Assembly (NCBI RefSeq): GCF_002934605.1
Contig: NZ_PTJC01000005.1
Span: 1,736,001-1,800,000, forward strand
From: Neolewinella xylanilytica
Lineage (GTDB): Bacteria > Bacteroidota > Bacteroidia > Chitinophagales > Saprospiraceae
DNA: 64,000 nucleotides
Direction of reading: 5' to 3'
Shown here piece by piece: positions 8,872-16,709 of this stretch (position 1 is its first letter; each line of letters begins with the position of its first letter). The notes beneath the pieces were generated by a model. The model did no database searches. It was not told the origin of the DNA and saw only the letters and a program-made list of their open reading frames with translations. The translations under genes and the position numbers were made by a program.

Positions 8872-9303
8872 TTACTTTTCCACGCTCACCGTAGCCGCCC
8901 CGCAGTAGATTTCCGCTTCCTTGAAGGTGAAAACGATGGTGTACACCCCGGAATCCCGACAGCGATAATTAAACTGCTCCCGGTAGCCCGTATGGTCGTA
9001 AGAGGAGGCGACCTCGTTGTCTTTGTTGTTCAGTACGGCTGCCACGACGCCCTCGGCTCCACCGTCGGCACCGGTAGCCAGCTGGAAGTGGTAGTTGGTA
9101 TCCTTGCGTAGGTTAAGTTTTACTTCCACCTGTTTTTGCTCGCCACCCTTACCGTCCAGGTGGTAGCTTTTGAGCAGGCGATGGGTGTCCGGCATTTTCG
9201 CGGCGCTAAATTCCTGGTACGCTTTGAAGTTGCACTGGGCCGGCAGCTGGGAAGCAGCGCCGAAGAGGAGACAAAGGAAAAATACGCGAGACAGCAGGTT
9301 CAT
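8872..9303 (-). CDS. secreted hypothetical protein
   Basis: About 143 residues from the ATG at 9303. The frame is open from 9336 but the internal start puts a signal peptide first (MNLLSRVFFLCLLFGAASQLPAQ). The mature part is beta-rich and has four cysteines that could pair (CNFKAYQ, YRCRDSG, EIYCGAA). The segment HFQLATGADGGAEGVVAAVLNN and the C-terminal GVYTIVFTFKEAEIYCG suggest a small beta-sandwich resembling a pre-peptidase C-terminal or jelly-roll fold, but this is only an impression. Unknown function. Confidence 0.65.
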   Translation of the reverse strand: MNLLSRVFFLCLLFGAASQLPAQCNFKAYQEFSAAKMPDTHRLLKSYHLDGKGGEQKQVEVKLNLRKDTNYHFQLATGADGGAEGVVAAVLNNKDNEVASSYDHTGYREQFNYRCRDSGVYTIVFTFKEAEIYCGAATVSVEK

Positions 9304-9474
9304 GTCAGATGAATGGATGACCGGATAGGTGAACACCCATCATAACTGCTTCCAAAGCAACAAATTGCTGGTGTCGGCTACCTTAAAGGACGGTGCCTCG
9401 ACTAATTGGTGCGATTTCCCGTCCGTTGCCAGGTTTGCCATGCACCCGCGCTCCGGCGCCCCGCTGGCTTTCCG

Positions 9475-9816
9475 TTACAACGCCCCCCGCAGTCGTTCCA
9501 CCAGCAAGTTGGTGATCCGACGGTTAACGCTGCTCTCGTTGTCGAGGTAATACTGCATTTCCTCGGGGTCGAAGTGGCCGACGGTCATGCCGAAGAGCAA
9601 CCCCCGCAGGCGGTTGTCACGGGTCACCAGCTCCTTCACCTTATCGAAGCGCTGGGCCGCCGGCAGAGAGTGCAACCGCACCTTGCGCTTGTCCAGGTAG
9701 TGGACCATCACGGCAACCAAACGATCGTGCTGCTGCTTGAGGATCGGGCGCAGGGTATCGTTCTGGAAGGCCTCGTCCGGAGAATCGGTGGGCTGGGTAT
9801 CGATGTGGGGGCGCAT
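9475..9816 (-). CDS. conserved small helical protein, function unknown
   Basis: A 113-residue soluble, helix-rich protein. The pattern LRPILKQQHDRLVAVMVHYLDKRK and the end LLFGMTVGHFDPEEMQYYL followed by NRRITNLLVERLR resembles a small family widespread in Bacteroidota, sometimes named 'glyoxalase' in databases without sequence support for that. I see no catalytic motif. Plus-strand frames over the same bases are low-complexity shadows. Confidence 0.7.
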   Translation of the reverse strand: MRPHIDTQPTDSPDEAFQNDTLRPILKQQHDRLVAVMVHYLDKRKVRLHSLPAAQRFDKVKELVTRDNRLRGLLFGMTVGHFDPEEMQYYLDNESSVNRRITNLLVERLRGAL

Positions 9817-9899
9817 GGACTGTAAGTTTTGTGACCGCGGCTGGCAAATGCCAATTGATGAAATGTACGACGCCGCATGGACATGCGGTTCCCCGTCGG

Positions 9900-10787
9900 T
9901 CAGGCGTAGGTTTCCCGGAAGAAGTCCTGCAGGGAAGATGTTTTCCGGCCAAGTATCTTCTCCAGTTCGTCGGACGGGCCGGCGAATTCCCCCTCGGCGA
10001 TGCCGGTGCTGAAGATGTCCGTCATCCAGATTGCCCCCTCGGGCACCCCATGGGTCTTCATCGTTTTCCGGAATTCCTCCCGGCCTGGTGACACGTAGTC
10101 GATTTTCGTATCCAGGATGTCGCCAAGCATGGTGGCCACTTCGGAAAAGGTGACCCGTTCGCTGCCGTTCAGGGAAAGTACCCGGTTGCGGTAAGCGGCG
10201 GGGTCCGCCAGCAGGATGGCCGCGGCTTCCGCCAGATCGCGGCGGGGTGCCAGGGCTACGCGCCCGTCGCCCGCGGGCAGGTAAACCGTTTTGCTCCCCA
10301 ACAGCTGTTCCCGGTCGCCGATGAAGAGGGGGGCAACTTCCGCGTAGAGGTTGTGGCGGAGAATGGTGTAGTCCATGCCGGATTCCATGATCCGGTCCTC
10401 CGTCTGCTTATGGGCGTCCACGATGGGGTGCAGCACCGTCTCCGGCCCCTCCGTTTCGCGGACGCTGCTGGTGTAAATGATGTGCTTTACGCTAGCCCGT
10501 TGCGCGGCGCTTACGACGTTCTCGTGCTGCTTAAGGCGATTTTCCACATCGCTGGAAGAAACGAAATAGAGTACCTCGATGCCGTCGAAAGCGCTTGCGA
10601 GTTCCTCCGGCTTGTCGTAGTCGCCGATGCGGACGTCCAGTCCTCGGTCGCGAAAACCGGCGGTCGTATTGCCGTCAGGGTGGCGGCTCAACACGGCCAG
10701 GGAACCCGGTCCGTTGCGTTCGAGGAGGTAGTCGACAACGCTTCCGCCAAGGTGGCCGGTTGCTCCGGTGATCAGGGTCTTTTGCAT
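9900..10787 (-). CDS. NmrA/QOR2-type NAD(P)-binding oxidoreductase
   Basis: A 295-residue atypical short-chain dehydrogenase. The Rossmann motif TGATGHLGG (residues 7-15) is at the N-terminus. The region VLYFVSSSD and the sequence HIIYTSSV replace the classical YxxxK centre, as in NmrA-like proteins and quinone oxidoreductase 2 (QorB). It probably reduces quinones or other electrophiles with NADPH, or senses redox state. The gene is divergent from an HxlR regulator across a 140-bp spacer that holds overlapping promoters and a palindrome, so it is very likely controlled by that regulator, as is common for such pairs. Confidence 0.88.
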   Translation of the reverse strand: MQKTLITGATGHLGGSVVDYLLERNGPGSLAVLSRHPDGNTTAGFRDRGLDVRIGDYDKPEELASAFDGIEVLYFVSSSDVENRLKQHENVVSAAQRASVKHIIYTSSVRETEGPETVLHPIVDAHKQTEDRIMESGMDYTILRHNLYAEVAPLFIGDREQLLGSKTVYLPAGDGRVALAPRRDLAEAAAILLADPAAYRNRVLSLNGSERVTFSEVATMLGDILDTKIDYVSPGREEFRKTMKTHGVPEGAIWMTDIFSTGIAEGEFAGPSDELEKILGRKTSSLQDFFRETYA

Positions 10788-10819
10788 GGTAAATTTTCTT
10801 TAGTAGCTATACGTGTGTT

Positions 10820-10836
10820 ACTTACTTTTGGTAAGT
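10820..10836. promoter_or_regulatory. candidate HxlR operator between divergent genes
   Basis: Perfect inverted repeat ACTTAC-TTTTG-GTAAGT (6-bp arms, 5-bp spacer). It sits between the NmrA/QOR2 gene and the HxlR-family regulator. It lies immediately downstream of the predicted minus-strand -7 box and overlaps the predicted plus-strand -33 box, a position where bound repressor would shut both promoters. HxlR proteins bind short dyads of this kind as dimers. Confidence 0.65.
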
Positions 10837-10859
10837 CAAAATTACGGGCGGTTGTTTTG
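10827..10859 (+). promoter_or_regulatory. predicted promoter of the HxlR regulator
   Basis: TTTG at 10827-10830, a 21-bp spacer and TTGTTTTG at 10852-10859, one mismatch from TAnnTTTG. The TTTG lies inside the palindrome at 10820-10836, which would allow negative autoregulation. The preferred start codon is at 10928. Confidence 0.45.
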
Positions 10860-10867
10860 GACCGCAA
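10837..10867 (-). promoter_or_regulatory. predicted promoter of the NmrA/QOR2 oxidoreductase
   Basis: Read on the minus strand, TTG (10867-10865), a 20-bp spacer and TAATTTTG (10844-10837) match the Bacteroidota sigma consensus of TTTG at -33 and TAnnTTTG at -7. The start codon is 50 bp downstream. The HxlR palindrome begins directly after the -7 box. Confidence 0.6.
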
Positions 10868-10927
10868 GTGGGTACCTCCGCCTTCGTAGCCCACCCCGGG
10901 GTAAGTATCATTGGAAACCAGCGGCTT

Positions 10928-11299
10928 ATGCGTCAAGAAAAAATCGTCGATCTCGCCAATTCGGAAAACTGCCCGGTGCGGAACGTCCTGGACCGCTTCG
11001 GCGACAAGTGGTCTACGCTCATTCTCCTCGTCCTCGGGCGGAAGGAGCCGCTTCGCTTCGGAGCCATTCACCGGTCCATCGGTACCATTTCCCAGAAGAT
11101 GCTGACGGTGAGCCTGAAGAAGCTGGAGGCCGACGGGCTGGTCGACCGCACCGTTTTTGCCGAGGTGCCGCCACGGGTGGAATACTGCCTTACCGAGCGG
11201 GGGAAGAGCCTGCTGCCGGTGTTGCAGCAGCTGGTCGACTGGGCGAACGAGCATATGGAAGACATCCGCGCCTCCCGTGCCGCATCGGGGGTCGACTAG
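10928..11299 (+). CDS. HxlR-family transcriptional regulator
   Basis: About 123 residues from the ATG at 10928 (MRQEKIVDL); the frame is open from 10868 but the extra 20 residues are not part of the family. Winged-helix protein with the signature NCPVRNVLDRFGDKWS, in which the cysteine (about residue 14) is the redox- or electrophile-sensing residue in relatives such as YodB/HypR/QorR. The recognition-helix region reads ISQKMLTVSLKKLEADGL. It is predicted to repress the divergent oxidoreductase and itself. Its TAG stop overlaps the stop of the convergent dehalogenase gene in the palindrome CTAG (11296-11299). Confidence 0.9.
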   Translation: MRQEKIVDLANSENCPVRNVLDRFGDKWSTLILLVLGRKEPLRFGAIHRSIGTISQKMLTVSLKKLEADGLVDRTVFAEVPPRVEYCLTERGKSLLPVLQQLVDWANEHMEDIRASRAASGVD

Positions 11300-11973
11300 C
11301 GCATCGTCAAGGCGTCGGCGAGCCGGTCGAGGTCCGGGAAAGTGTGATCCGGTGCGTCGGCCAGCGGGTAGGTGACCTGGCCCGGCCGCGCAATGAAGGC
11401 CGTTTGCATGCCCGCCCAACCGGCACCGGCTACGTCCCAGCCATGGGCGGCCACCAACAGGCAATCTTTCGGATCCGCCCCCACCTGCTCCGCCGCCCAG
11501 GTGTACACGTCGCGGTGGGGCTTGAACTTCTGGACCCCGTCCACGCTCAAGCGGCCCGCGAAATACCCTTTAAGCCCGGAGTGGGTCATCTGGTCTTCCA
11601 GCGCATCGGCGGCCGAATTCGTGAGGGTATAGAGGAGAAAGCCTGCTGCATTCAGTCGTTCCAGCGCCGCCGGCACTTCTGGGTGGGGCGGTAGCGATCG
11701 TACGGGCTTGACGGCGGCTTTCGCCGCGGCTTCGGAAAACTCCATGCCCTGCTGCCGGGCGACCATTTGGAGGGCGGCTGTAGCGATGGACCCGAAATCG
11801 GCGTAGCGCCCGCCAACCGTAGAAACCAGGGAATACTGCAGCAGGGTGGTAAACCACAGTGGGACCAGCTCTTTGCTTCCTCCGAGGGCCGCCGCGACGC
11901 TTTCTTTCACTGGCTGCAGGTCTAGCAGGGTTTCGTTGACGTCGAAGAAGATGGCTTGGGGTGAAGTTTGCAT
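11296..11973 (-). CDS. haloacid dehalogenase type II (L-2-haloacid dehalogenase-like)
   Basis: About 225 residues from the ATG at 11973; upstream in-frame sequence is arginine/proline-rich noise from the neighbouring gene's shadow, so this start is secure. HAD-fold enzyme with nucleophile Asp11 in FFDVNETLLDL, a motif-II region LYTLTNSAADAL, the lysine in FKPHRDVYTWA and the type-II signature VAAHGWDVAGAGWAGM. L-2-haloacid dehalogenases hydrolyse 2-haloalkanoic acids to hydroxy acids. The gene follows the haloalkane-dehalogenase-like hydrolase by 14 bp, so the two probably form one transcript. Confidence 0.88.
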   Translation of the reverse strand: MQTSPQAIFFDVNETLLDLQPVKESVAAALGGSKELVPLWFTTLLQYSLVSTVGGRYADFGSIATAALQMVARQQGMEFSEAAAKAAVKPVRSLPPHPEVPAALERLNAAGFLLYTLTNSAADALEDQMTHSGLKGYFAGRLSVDGVQKFKPHRDVYTWAAEQVGADPKDCLLVAAHGWDVAGAGWAGMQTAFIARPGQVTYPLADAPDHTFPDLDRLADALTMR

Positions 11974-11987
11974 GACGATGGGAGGGT

Positions 11988-12857
11988 TTATTGGGCGATG
12001 GCGGCGATCCGGCGGGCGATCTCCGGGGCCCGGTCCTCCTGCAGGAAGTGCTTGGCGGGCAGGCGGAAGATATCCTTCAGCCCGGCCACCCGTTTGATCT
12101 CCTCCCCGAAGTGTTCGTAGGTCAGCCCGGGGTCCCGGTCGCCCCAGATGGCCTGGACGGGGTAGGGGACGTCCTGTACGGCCTGGTAGCATCGGTCGCG
12201 GAAGGCCTCCGTTTGGGTAAAGTTGCGCATGATCTTGAGGAAGGCGAAACCTTTGTCGTGGTGCTTTAGCAGGTCGACGTAGGCGTTCATTTCTTCCCGC
12301 GGTACCCGATCGGTATCGGCCACGCACATCCCCTTGAACATAAGCGGCCACGTCAGGTGATTCATCAAAGCCAGTTCCGCCTCTCCCATTACGGGTACCT
12401 GGAAGGGGCGCATAGGCAGGGGCTTTTTAAAATTGACTACGTCGATGAAGGAATTCAGTACGGTAATGGAGCGGACCCGTTCGCGCTGGTCGGCCGCCAT
12501 GGCGAAGCCGATCGGTCCGCCGATGTCGTGTACCACGAGGTGGTAGGAGTCGAGAACGAGGGCTTCGGTTGCCAGGGAGGCGAAGCGGGCCAGGCCGGTG
12601 AAGCTGTAATCGTAGGCTTCCGGCCGGTCGGTGAGGCCCAGTCCGGGCAGGTCGAAGGCAATGCCCCGCAGCCCGAGCGCGGCCAATTCCTCGACTACTT
12701 TCCGGTAGAGGAAGGAGGAAGTCGGCACGCCGTGGAGGCACACGACCGCTTCGCCTTCGCCTTTATCCAGTACGAAAGTGTCGAGTCGGTCCACCTGAAT
12801 AAAGCGGCCGGCGCCGCGGTGGGCGTCGATGACGTCGGCGGTGGAACGGTCAGGCAT
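11988..12857 (-). CDS. alpha/beta hydrolase with Asp nucleophile (haloalkane dehalogenase-like)
   Basis: About 289 residues from the ATG at 12857. The fold signature includes the oxyanion HGVPTSS (residues 42-48). The nucleophile elbow is VVHDIGGP with Asp111 where esterases have Ser; Asp is diagnostic for haloalkane dehalogenases and epoxide hydrolases. A late Asp in WGDRDPGL and His in AKHFLQED complete a triad. The halide-stabilising Trp that normally follows the nucleophile (HDW) is Ile here, so substrate may differ. The start overlaps the stop of the upstream peroxiredoxin-like gene by 8 bp, implying translational coupling. Confidence 0.85.
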   Translation of the reverse strand: MPDRSTADVIDAHRGAGRFIQVDRLDTFVLDKGEGEAVVCLHGVPTSSFLYRKVVEELAALGLRGIAFDLPGLGLTDRPEAYDYSFTGLARFASLATEALVLDSYHLVVHDIGGPIGFAMAADQRERVRSITVLNSFIDVVNFKKPLPMRPFQVPVMGEAELALMNHLTWPLMFKGMCVADTDRVPREEMNAYVDLLKHHDKGFAFLKIMRNFTQTEAFRDRCYQAVQDVPYPVQAIWGDRDPGLTYEHFGEEIKRVAGLKDIFRLPAKHFLQEDRAPEIARRIAAIAQ

Positions 12858-13467
12858 CGGATCGGCTGTTGTAGGGAAAGAAATCCTCCCGCTCCCCGTT
12901 TTCGTATTGGCGCCGGAGCGCGGGTGCATTGATTTCCCAGTCGGGGCGACACTTCCTGGAAATCGCCCGAAAATCCTGCCGAATTTCTTCCGCGGTTGGC
13001 CGGCCGAAGTACCAGTACCCCTGGTAGATTGCGTAAATCCGCAGGCCGGGCGCTAGCAACAGCGTGTGGGGTATCATCGGGTCGTGCTCCGGATCGGTGT
13101 ACTCCTGAATGTCGAGCTCCCGTTGCAGTTTCCGGTCCGGATCGCAAAGAAAGGGCCAGTGGGCTCCGAGTCTCGTACGCCACTCCAGGCTCTGCATTTG
13201 CTGGTCGGTACTGATCGTTACGAAGCGGCAGTAGCCGACTTTGAGTTCCGTCTGCATGGCGGCCATCCACTGGTGTTGCAGGTCTTCCTTCGGGCAGTAG
13301 CTGCCGCGGGCGAGGACGAGCGCAAGGGGGTCGTTGCCCTGTAGTTCGCTGATTTTACGGGGGGCGCCCCGGTGGTCGGGGAGTTCGTAGTCGGGGAAAC
13401 GGTCGCCCGGTTTCAGGGAGGGAATCATGGGGATGCTAAGCAATGGCCGTGTTACCAAAGGTGGCAT
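12850..13467 (-). CDS. peroxiredoxin-like (AhpC/TSA, thioredoxin-fold) protein
   Basis: 205 residues; the ATG at 13428 gives 192 residues and is equally good (MIPSLKPGDRFPDYELPDH). The start DRFPDYELPDHRG is the classic AhpC/TSA opening. The potential peroxidatic cysteine lies in ARGSYCPKEDLQ, close to the usual TxxC site. A second thioredoxin-fold segment, PHTLLLAPGLRIYAIYQG, follows. There is no signal peptide. It may remove peroxides or act as a thiol oxidoreductase. It is the first gene of a three-gene unit with two dehalogenase-like hydrolases. Confidence 0.8.
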   Translation of the reverse strand: MPPLVTRPLLSIPMIPSLKPGDRFPDYELPDHRGAPRKISELQGNDPLALVLARGSYCPKEDLQHQWMAAMQTELKVGYCRFVTISTDQQMQSLEWRTRLGAHWPFLCDPDRKLQRELDIQEYTDPEHDPMIPHTLLLAPGLRIYAIYQGYWYFGRPTAEEIRQDFRAISRKCRPDWEINAPALRRQYENGEREDFFPYNSRSDA

Positions 13468-13536
13468 CCGCGGTCATATGTTCGCTAGCTACACCGCCGG
13501 CCCGGCGCCTGCTGGACGCCGGTTTGCCCGCGCCCC

Positions 13537-15216
13537 TTACTGCTTGATCACCCGGTGGAGGCCGTTCGGGGTACGTAAATAGTATACGCCGGCCGGAAAT
13601 CCGGTCAGGTCGACCGAGAGCACGTTCCCATCCTGGCGCTTGAGTAGTGCGGCTCGGGTGAGGTCGGTTCCGCTACTGTTTTGAATGTGCAGGTCGGCGA
13701 GCGTGACGGTCTCGCCGGAAAGGGTGAATCGCTCGGAAAAGGGATTCGGAAAGATCGTGCCGCCCGCGGAGGAAGCCCCATTGTGAACGCTACGGACATC
13801 GGAGTACCCGGATCGCCCGTCGAAGTCCGTCTGCTGGATCCGGTAGTAGCTCAGCCCGGGCAGGGGGTGGCGGTCGAGGGCTACGTATTCGGTCAATTGG
13901 AAGGTGGTGCCGGCCCCACGCATTTGCATTACGGCTTCCCAGTCAGTCCCGTGGGCGCTCCGTTCAACGGTGAAATAGGCATTTGCGGATTCCGAGGCGG
14001 TGCTCCAGTTTAGCCGTACTTCACCATTGCGGTCGGTTTCGGCAGCGAAGGATAGCAGCTCTATCGGTAGCATCGCGTTCAGGGCCTGTCCGTCCAGCTG
14101 CGGACCAACGCTATAAAAAGTGGCGGGGCTGTTCTGATTGGCGTATTCCGTAGCGATCCAGGCACTGGATTTGGCGGAGGAAGCCAGGCGGAACTCGTCG
14201 AAGCGGGCGTCGATGTAGTGGTCGGCACCGTACTGCGACCGACCGAAGTAATTCCGGGTGGAGTTTTCCATGTTCGACGGCCGAAGGGTTACCCCGGTGG
14301 TGGTGGCGTAGAGGGCGCCGTTTCGGTACAGTCGCAGGGTGCCGGTACTGTTTTGCAGGGTTACGGTCCAGTAGATCCAGGTATCGGTAATGTCTCCCGG
14401 ATGATTGGCCGAAGGACCCTGTTCGCCACCGTTGAAGTTGGTGGTGATGCGGACCCTGGCGCTGGAGGGAGCGTTGGCGGCGATGGTCGGAGAGAAGAAG
14501 AAATTAATTTGTTCGCTCTGACCGAAGTCGAAGATCCGTTCCCAGTTGGTGTCGAAGCGATCCAGCCAGACCCAGCCGGAGAAGGTGAAGTCGTTCACGC
14601 CCGCCAGCAGGTTGTTGGGCGCGGCGTAATAGATGCCCGTGTTGTTGGACAGGACGTTCGTGCTATTGTTCAGATCCCGGCCGCGGCCGATTTTCGCGGT
14701 AGCTAAGTTCGTCGTCCCGTAGTTCGTCAGGTTCCGGCCGTTGCTGGTAGCGTCATTGCCCGACCCGCTGAAATGGTACACGCCGAGGTAATCGCTGCTG
14801 AAGGTGGACGACGAATTGGGGTTCGTGGTAGCCGCGGTACTCCCGTAGTACATATACAGGTCGGTATTCACGGTGGCGCTGAGGGTGGGAATACGTACCC
14901 AGGCAACGAGTTGGCCGGTGGTGCGTACATAGCGCTCGATCTCGTAGTCCAGCGGCGTATCGTACCCCTCCAGGGAAAAGAGAATGTCGAAGCCGGAATT
15001 ATGGCGAACGAACCCCCCGTTGGCCACCGTGCGCAGATTGGGGTCCGTGAAACTGATGAGCAGGGGGAAGTCCGTCAGATCCCCCGTGCCGGCAACCTCG
15101 CTGGCCTGGATAGTAATCACCTTCGCATGCGCGTAGGGGCCGGTTTGCGCCGAAACCGGTAGGAGTATTCCCCCTCCTAACAATAGGAGGAAGAGACGCG
15201 GTAGAAGTTTTTGCAA
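13537..15216 (-). CDS. T9SS-exported protein with DUF2341 and LamG domains
   Basis: 559 residues: signal peptide (about 1-24, ending S-A-Q), a DUF2341 domain (about 30-130, with DFPLLISFTD and YMYYGS), a LamG/concanavalin-like jelly roll (about 145-360, GVYHFSGSGNDATSNGRNLTNYG, then FTFSGWVW and RFDEFRLAS), an FN3-like linker (ELLSFAAETDRNGEVRLNWST, about 385-470), and a T9SS type A sorting domain at the C-terminus (IFPNPFSERFTL with final GVYYLRT). Such proteins are displayed or released at the cell surface and usually bind carbohydrate. Monocistronic, reading away from the Crp/Fnr gene. Confidence 0.92.
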   Translation of the reverse strand: MQKLLPRLFLLLLGGGILLPVSAQTGPYAHAKVITIQASEVAGTGDLTDFPLLISFTDPNLRTVANGGFVRHNSGFDILFSLEGYDTPLDYEIERYVRTTGQLVAWVRIPTLSATVNTDLYMYYGSTAATTNPNSSSTFSSDYLGVYHFSGSGNDATSNGRNLTNYGTTNLATAKIGRGRDLNNSTNVLSNNTGIYYAAPNNLLAGVNDFTFSGWVWLDRFDTNWERIFDFGQSEQINFFFSPTIAANAPSSARVRITTNFNGGEQGPSANHPGDITDTWIYWTVTLQNSTGTLRLYRNGALYATTTGVTLRPSNMENSTRNYFGRSQYGADHYIDARFDEFRLASSAKSSAWIATEYANQNSPATFYSVGPQLDGQALNAMLPIELLSFAAETDRNGEVRLNWSTASESANAYFTVERSAHGTDWEAVMQMRGAGTTFQLTEYVALDRHPLPGLSYYRIQQTDFDGRSGYSDVRSVHNGASSAGGTIFPNPFSERFTLSGETVTLADLHIQNSSGTDLTRAALLKRQDGNVLSVDLTGFPAGVYYLRTPNGLHRVIKQ

Positions 15217-15627
15217 AGCTTGCGTTTGATTAAAGTGTCAACAATTCGAGCAGGATGCTGCTCCTAAATCCGTTTTTCCGCGGCCCGATAGGGCCACGGG
15301 AGAAGTCGTAATCCAACCAAGCTTACCGCACCCCCCAAAGCATTCCGGACGGTACAAAAGCTTATCAGGATCACCGCCTTGGCGCGACGATATCGCCGGG
15401 CCGTCAGCGGGTTGTATGCTGTTGGGTGTTCTAACGTCTAGTAGTATGTGGCAAGTACGATTTAACGGCTATAGCGCGGTAAATCCGTTCAGCCAATGAG
15501 GTAATAAACTGGTATTTAGGCTTTTGCGCTTGCAAAAATCTGCTCGATGATAAAATGGGTGTCCTAGGTTTACGCCGGGTATTTAGCGCCGGCTGGTGCG
15601 TAGTTTTACTGCGATAACCCGGTGTTC
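15217..15627. other. 411-bp intergenic region between divergent genes
   Basis: No open frame with coding character. It must hold the promoters of the T9SS LamG protein (minus) and the Crp/Fnr regulator (plus). A perfect dyad lies at 15522-15537 (listed separately). I see no convincing TAnnTTTG box. Confidence 0.5.
15522..15537. promoter_or_regulatory. palindrome upstream of the Crp/Fnr gene
   Basis: TTTTGC-GCTT-GCAAAA, perfect 6-bp arms with a 4-bp spacer, about 90 bp upstream of the Crp/Fnr start codon. Position and symmetry fit a binding site for a dimeric regulator, possibly autoregulation. Its form differs from the classical Crp site TGTGA-N6-TCACA. Confidence 0.4.
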
Positions 15628-16221
15628 ATGATTCCTGACTTACTCCGTACCGTCTACGACTATCCGGCCCGGCGCGAAAGCGAGCTGGTGGTGCTAGCCG
15701 CCGCACACACCCGGGTACACTTTAACCGCGAGGACTGTATTCTTCGAAGGGGGGAGCGGGCCGGTGCGTACTACCTTTTGGAAGCGGGATTGGCAAGGTC
15801 TTACGTGGCGGATTACACCGGCCGGGAGATCACCACCGAATTCTTCCGACCCGGCCAGCTGGTCATCGAAGTGGCTTCGCTCTTTCAGCGGATCCCTTCC
15901 CGTAGTACGCTGCAAGCGCTGACGGAGGTCACCGCTTACCGGATCGAATATGACGTGTTCCAGGAGCTCTTTCACCGCTTCGAGGGCTTTCGGGAATGGG
16001 GTAGGTCCTGGATGGCCGAGCAGCTGTTTCGCGAAAAGCAACGCAACGTGGATACGATCACCCTCAGCGCTACGGAACGGTATCGTGCCCTGCTCGACCA
16101 GCAGCCCGAAGTGCTGGCGGGGGCTCACCTGAAGCACGTGGCATCCTACCTCGGCATTACCGACAGCTCCCTCAGCCGGATTCGGAAAGAGGTTGCCCGC
16201 AGTCACCGGAACTTGCCATAG
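15628..16221 (+). CDS. Crp/Fnr-family transcriptional regulator
   Basis: 197 residues from the ATG at 15628 (a GTG at 15622 adds two). The N-terminal cyclic-nucleotide-binding-like beta roll spans about 10-125, with ILRRGERAGAYYLLEAGLARSY and TTEFFRPGQLV, then a dimerisation helix and a C-terminal helix-turn-helix (LKHVASYLGITDSSLSRIRKEV). There are no Fnr-type N-terminal cysteines for an iron-sulfur cluster. It belongs to the short Crp-like group common in Bacteroidota, for which ligands are mostly unknown. Neighbours do not reveal the target. Confidence 0.9.
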   Translation: MIPDLLRTVYDYPARRESELVVLAAAHTRVHFNREDCILRRGERAGAYYLLEAGLARSYVADYTGREITTEFFRPGQLVIEVASLFQRIPSRSTLQALTEVTAYRIEYDVFQELFHRFEGFREWGRSWMAEQLFREKQRNVDTITLSATERYRALLDQQPEVLAGAHLKHVASYLGITDSSLSRIRKEVARSHRNLP

Positions 16222-16248
16222 GGCAATTTTCCCGCGCTCCGACGCCCG

Positions 16249-16256
16249 TAATTTTG
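16249..16256 (+). promoter_or_regulatory. -7 element of the VOC protein gene
   Basis: TAATTTTG matches the Bacteroidota -7 consensus TAnnTTTG exactly and lies 31 bp before the VOC start codon. I see no well-placed -33 TTTG, so the promoter call is tentative. Confidence 0.4.
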
Positions 16257-16286
16257 AAGTATTCCTTCACGCTTTAGACCACCTGT

Positions 16287-16673
16287 ATGTCTGTCCAAAA
16301 TCCCGTTGTCTGGTTTGAAATCTACGTCGACGATATGGCTCGCGCCAAAGCCTTTTACGAGCAGGTTTTCCAGTACGAACTGTCCGAAATGCATGCTCCA
16401 GGAGATGAGCCCATCCAGATGATGAGCTTCCCGAGCGATATGGATTCCGTGGGTGCGGCCAGCGGGGCGCTGGTGAAAATGGCGGGCTTCCCGGCCGGCG
16501 GCAGCAGTACGATCCTCTATTTCTATAGCGCGGACTGCAGCGTGGAGGGAGCCCGCGTGGAGGGCGCCGGCGGCAAATTGCTCCGGCCGAAGACCAGCAT
16601 CGGGGAATATGGCTACATGGTGCTGGCCGAGGATACCGAGGGGAATACCTTCGGGATTCACTCCATGGCCTAG
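16287..16673 (+). CDS. VOC (glyoxalase/bleomycin resistance fold) protein
   Basis: 128 residues. The opening VVWFEIYVDDMARAKAFYEQVFQYEL is typical of the vicinal-oxygen-chelate superfamily, and the C-terminal half ends in the second betaalphabetabetabeta unit (MVLAEDTEGNTFGIHS). Metal-ligand positions cannot be assigned with certainty; an EIYVDD Glu and a GIHS His may serve. This subgroup (YdhI/PhnB-like) is common and rarely characterised. Convergent with the ohrR-like gene. Confidence 0.88.
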   Translation: MSVQNPVVWFEIYVDDMARAKAFYEQVFQYELSEMHAPGDEPIQMMSFPSDMDSVGAASGALVKMAGFPAGGSSTILYFYSADCSVEGARVEGAGGKLLRPKTSIGEYGYMVLAEDTEGNTFGIHSMA

Positions 16674-16709
16674 CCGCTGCTCGCTACGGGTACGGACAAG
16701 CGGCGCCCG

